From Cymbidium sinense (taxonomy: Eukaryota > Streptophyta > Magnoliopsida > Asparagales > Orchidaceae): DNA of 64,000 bases. This document shows, one piece after another, positions 62,701-64,000 of this stretch. Made by a program: the position numbers and the translations under genes. Position 1 is the stretch's first letter. Every line of letters begins with the position of its first letter. The notes below the pieces were generated by a model that worked only from the letters and a program-made list of their open reading frames with translations, was not told where the DNA came from and made no database searches. The stretch covers positions 27,123,906 through 27,187,905 of the forward strand of contig CM038221.1 of NCBI GenBank assembly GCA_021442155.1, written 5' to 3'.

Positions 62701-62853
62701 TTCCTATGGATAACTCTTCTAAGTCTCTATGGTTAGGTTAAGTGTTCACCAAATTACTAGAAGTGTCTTAAGACTAAGGAACTCTTAGTATTTAGAGGAG
62801 TCCTTTATCTAAGATAGAGAGGTTGAGAGCTCACTCCAAAAGTGAGATCAACA
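59786..62853 (-). repeat. LTR copy L2, segment d (5' end of the LTR)
   Basis: The last L2 piece starts with the L7 target site and the GC-rich hairpin (TGTCCATCC at 59790-59798, GGATGGACA at 59809-59817). It runs through the TTGACC array (60900-61740) and palindrome modules and ends at GAGATCAACA (62844-62853), the complement of TGTTGATCTC. The four segments add up to about 7.57 kb, the size of the intact copies. Internal sequence follows at once, so L2 is the 3' LTR of an element and not a solo LTR. Confidence 0.88.
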
Positions 62854-64000
62854 AAGGGCGTCCAATAGGTGTGGTGTGACAAACAAGGCATACTGCACGT
62901 ATTAGTGTTAACGGAGATGACCAACAATGCTCGAACGATCACAAGCACTAACAACAACGATCTACTCCTAAACTCGAGGTGTAGAAGGAATCAAAAGCTT
63001 AATGCAATGCAACTCTACTTATGCCTAAGACATAAGAGAGTGAAGAAGGAACAGGGATTGAGAACCTTACTTGTAGGGAAAAGGTTCAAGTTATCCACAG
63101 GGGATAAGAGGTTTAATTTGATTTGCATCTCGCAAGGGAGAAAATTGATTTGATTTGTTGATTTATAATTTGGTGCTCCACTAGGGATGAAAATGTCAAC
63201 TCTCTACTAGGAGAGTGAGTTCAAGTCAACCACTGGGGATACGAGGTTGTGAAATCTGCTGGGGGATTAGAGTTCGGGATCCACTTGGGATGAGAATGTG
63301 AACTCTCCATTAGGGGAGCAAGTTTGAGTTGGATTGAGTTTATTCCATTGGGGGGATTGGAAAGATTTGCATCTCACTGAGGAGAAGCGGATTGATTTAA
63401 TTTGTTTAATTTCATTTGAATCCACTAGGGATTTTGATTGGATTTATTTGTTTGTTTAATTTGACTCCACTGGGGAGGAGGGTTGAATTTATTTCTGATT
63501 TTAAATTTTAAATTTTGAGATAGACCTTATCGATTTGCAATGAACCATACTGAGAAGGAGCTTATATCAACCTAGACCTATCTCAGATTTACCAATTCAA
63601 AGGGGTAGCCTACCAACCATATGGTAGGGTTATCTGACCAAAGGGTTGCCTTTCAGTATGCAGCAGTTGTACTAGGAAGAAAGCGTAGCAGACTTACATC
63701 TTCCAAAGTAGAAATCAGTCACTGGGGATATTAGTTGTCAACATAACAAATCGAACCCAACCTAAGGCTGACTACTGAATGAATGCCACTAGGGGACTTA
63801 AATCAGCTCAAAGATAGTCAAAATTAATTTTATTTTTAATTATATTTGATGGATCCAATTAGTTTGCAATAGACTGCACTGAGTAGGGGCCATGTTGGCC
63901 TTGGCCTAAGTTCAAATTTACTGATCCAAAAGGAGTAGTTTCTGGGCCAAGGGGAGAACTATCCATCCAAATGGGTGCCCTTCGGTTTGCAACAGTTGAT
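62854..64000 (-). mobile_element. 3' non-coding end of the L2 element's internal region
   Basis: Reversed, this stretch aligns with about 44800-45949 of the giant element: AAGGGCGTCCAATAGGTGTG against the complement of 45925-45949, then the CCCCAGTGGAG repeats (63173-63480) and the GGCCCCTACTCAGTG block (about 63885). It is the part between pol and the 3' LTR of a minus-strand element whose coding region and 5' LTR lie to the right of the window. The open frame at 62869-63153 has no recognised motif. Confidence 0.85.

Noticed and set aside
62869..63153. 94-codon open frame at the right end
   Set aside because: It lies on the strand opposite to the element, in its 3' non-coding repeats, with no motif.
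1..64000. Host protein-coding genes
   Set aside because: No frame outside the retrotransposon proteins shows a recognisable domain, and all the DNA is accounted for by LTR or internal element sequence.

Overview
The window is plant nuclear DNA made almost entirely of nested LTR retrotransposons. It is AT-rich, shows no host gene, and no tRNA or rRNA gene was recognised. The retrotransposon proteins are of the plant Ty3/gypsy Tat (Ogre-like) type: Gag, protease, RT, RNase H, a second RNase H after pol's own, then integrase, with a long non-coding stretch before the 3' LTR. This points to a plant with a large, repeat-rich genome. The species cannot be told from the sequence.

One family explains about 99% of the window. 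Its LTR is very long (about 7.1-7.7 kb). It begins TGTTGACCTC and ends TTTTCACCACA. I see seven copies, named here L1 to L7. L1 (+, before 1-7367) enters from the left. L2 (-) is the 3' LTR of a minus-strand element that runs out of the right edge; it is now cut into four pieces (7625-10285, 17398-17597, 50734-52385, 59786-62853) that together give about 7.57 kb. L3 (+, 10286-17397), L5 (-, 32587-40037) and L7 (-, 52386-59785) look like solo LTRs. L4 (+, 17598-25282) and L6 (+, 45950-50733) are the two LTRs of one complete element of 33.1 kb. Direct 5-bp target-site duplications support four insertions: AAAAT for L3, AGTCA for the giant element, AGATC for L5, and a diverged GGGCT/AGGTT for L7.

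Order of events as read from the nesting: an older, different Tat-type element (only an integrase scrap at 7368-7624 remains) received L1 and the L2 element. L2 then received L3, the giant element and L7. The giant element later received L5 between its protease and reverse transcriptase.

The giant element reads on the + strand: 5' LTR, damaged primer-binding site near 25290, a 2.1-kb leader with about 20 tandem hairpin units (25504-27386), broken gag (about 28280-30200), an open protease frame (30911-31654), the L5 interruption, RT/RNase H/second RNase H (40043-about 42000), integrase (about 42050-43310), a 2.6-kb non-coding 3' region with several repeat families, and the 3' LTR, which has lost about 3.1 kb. 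The coding part has many stops and frameshifts, so the element is dead as a protein source. The hairpin array, in which loops are conserved while both arms change together, is the most unusual structure seen.
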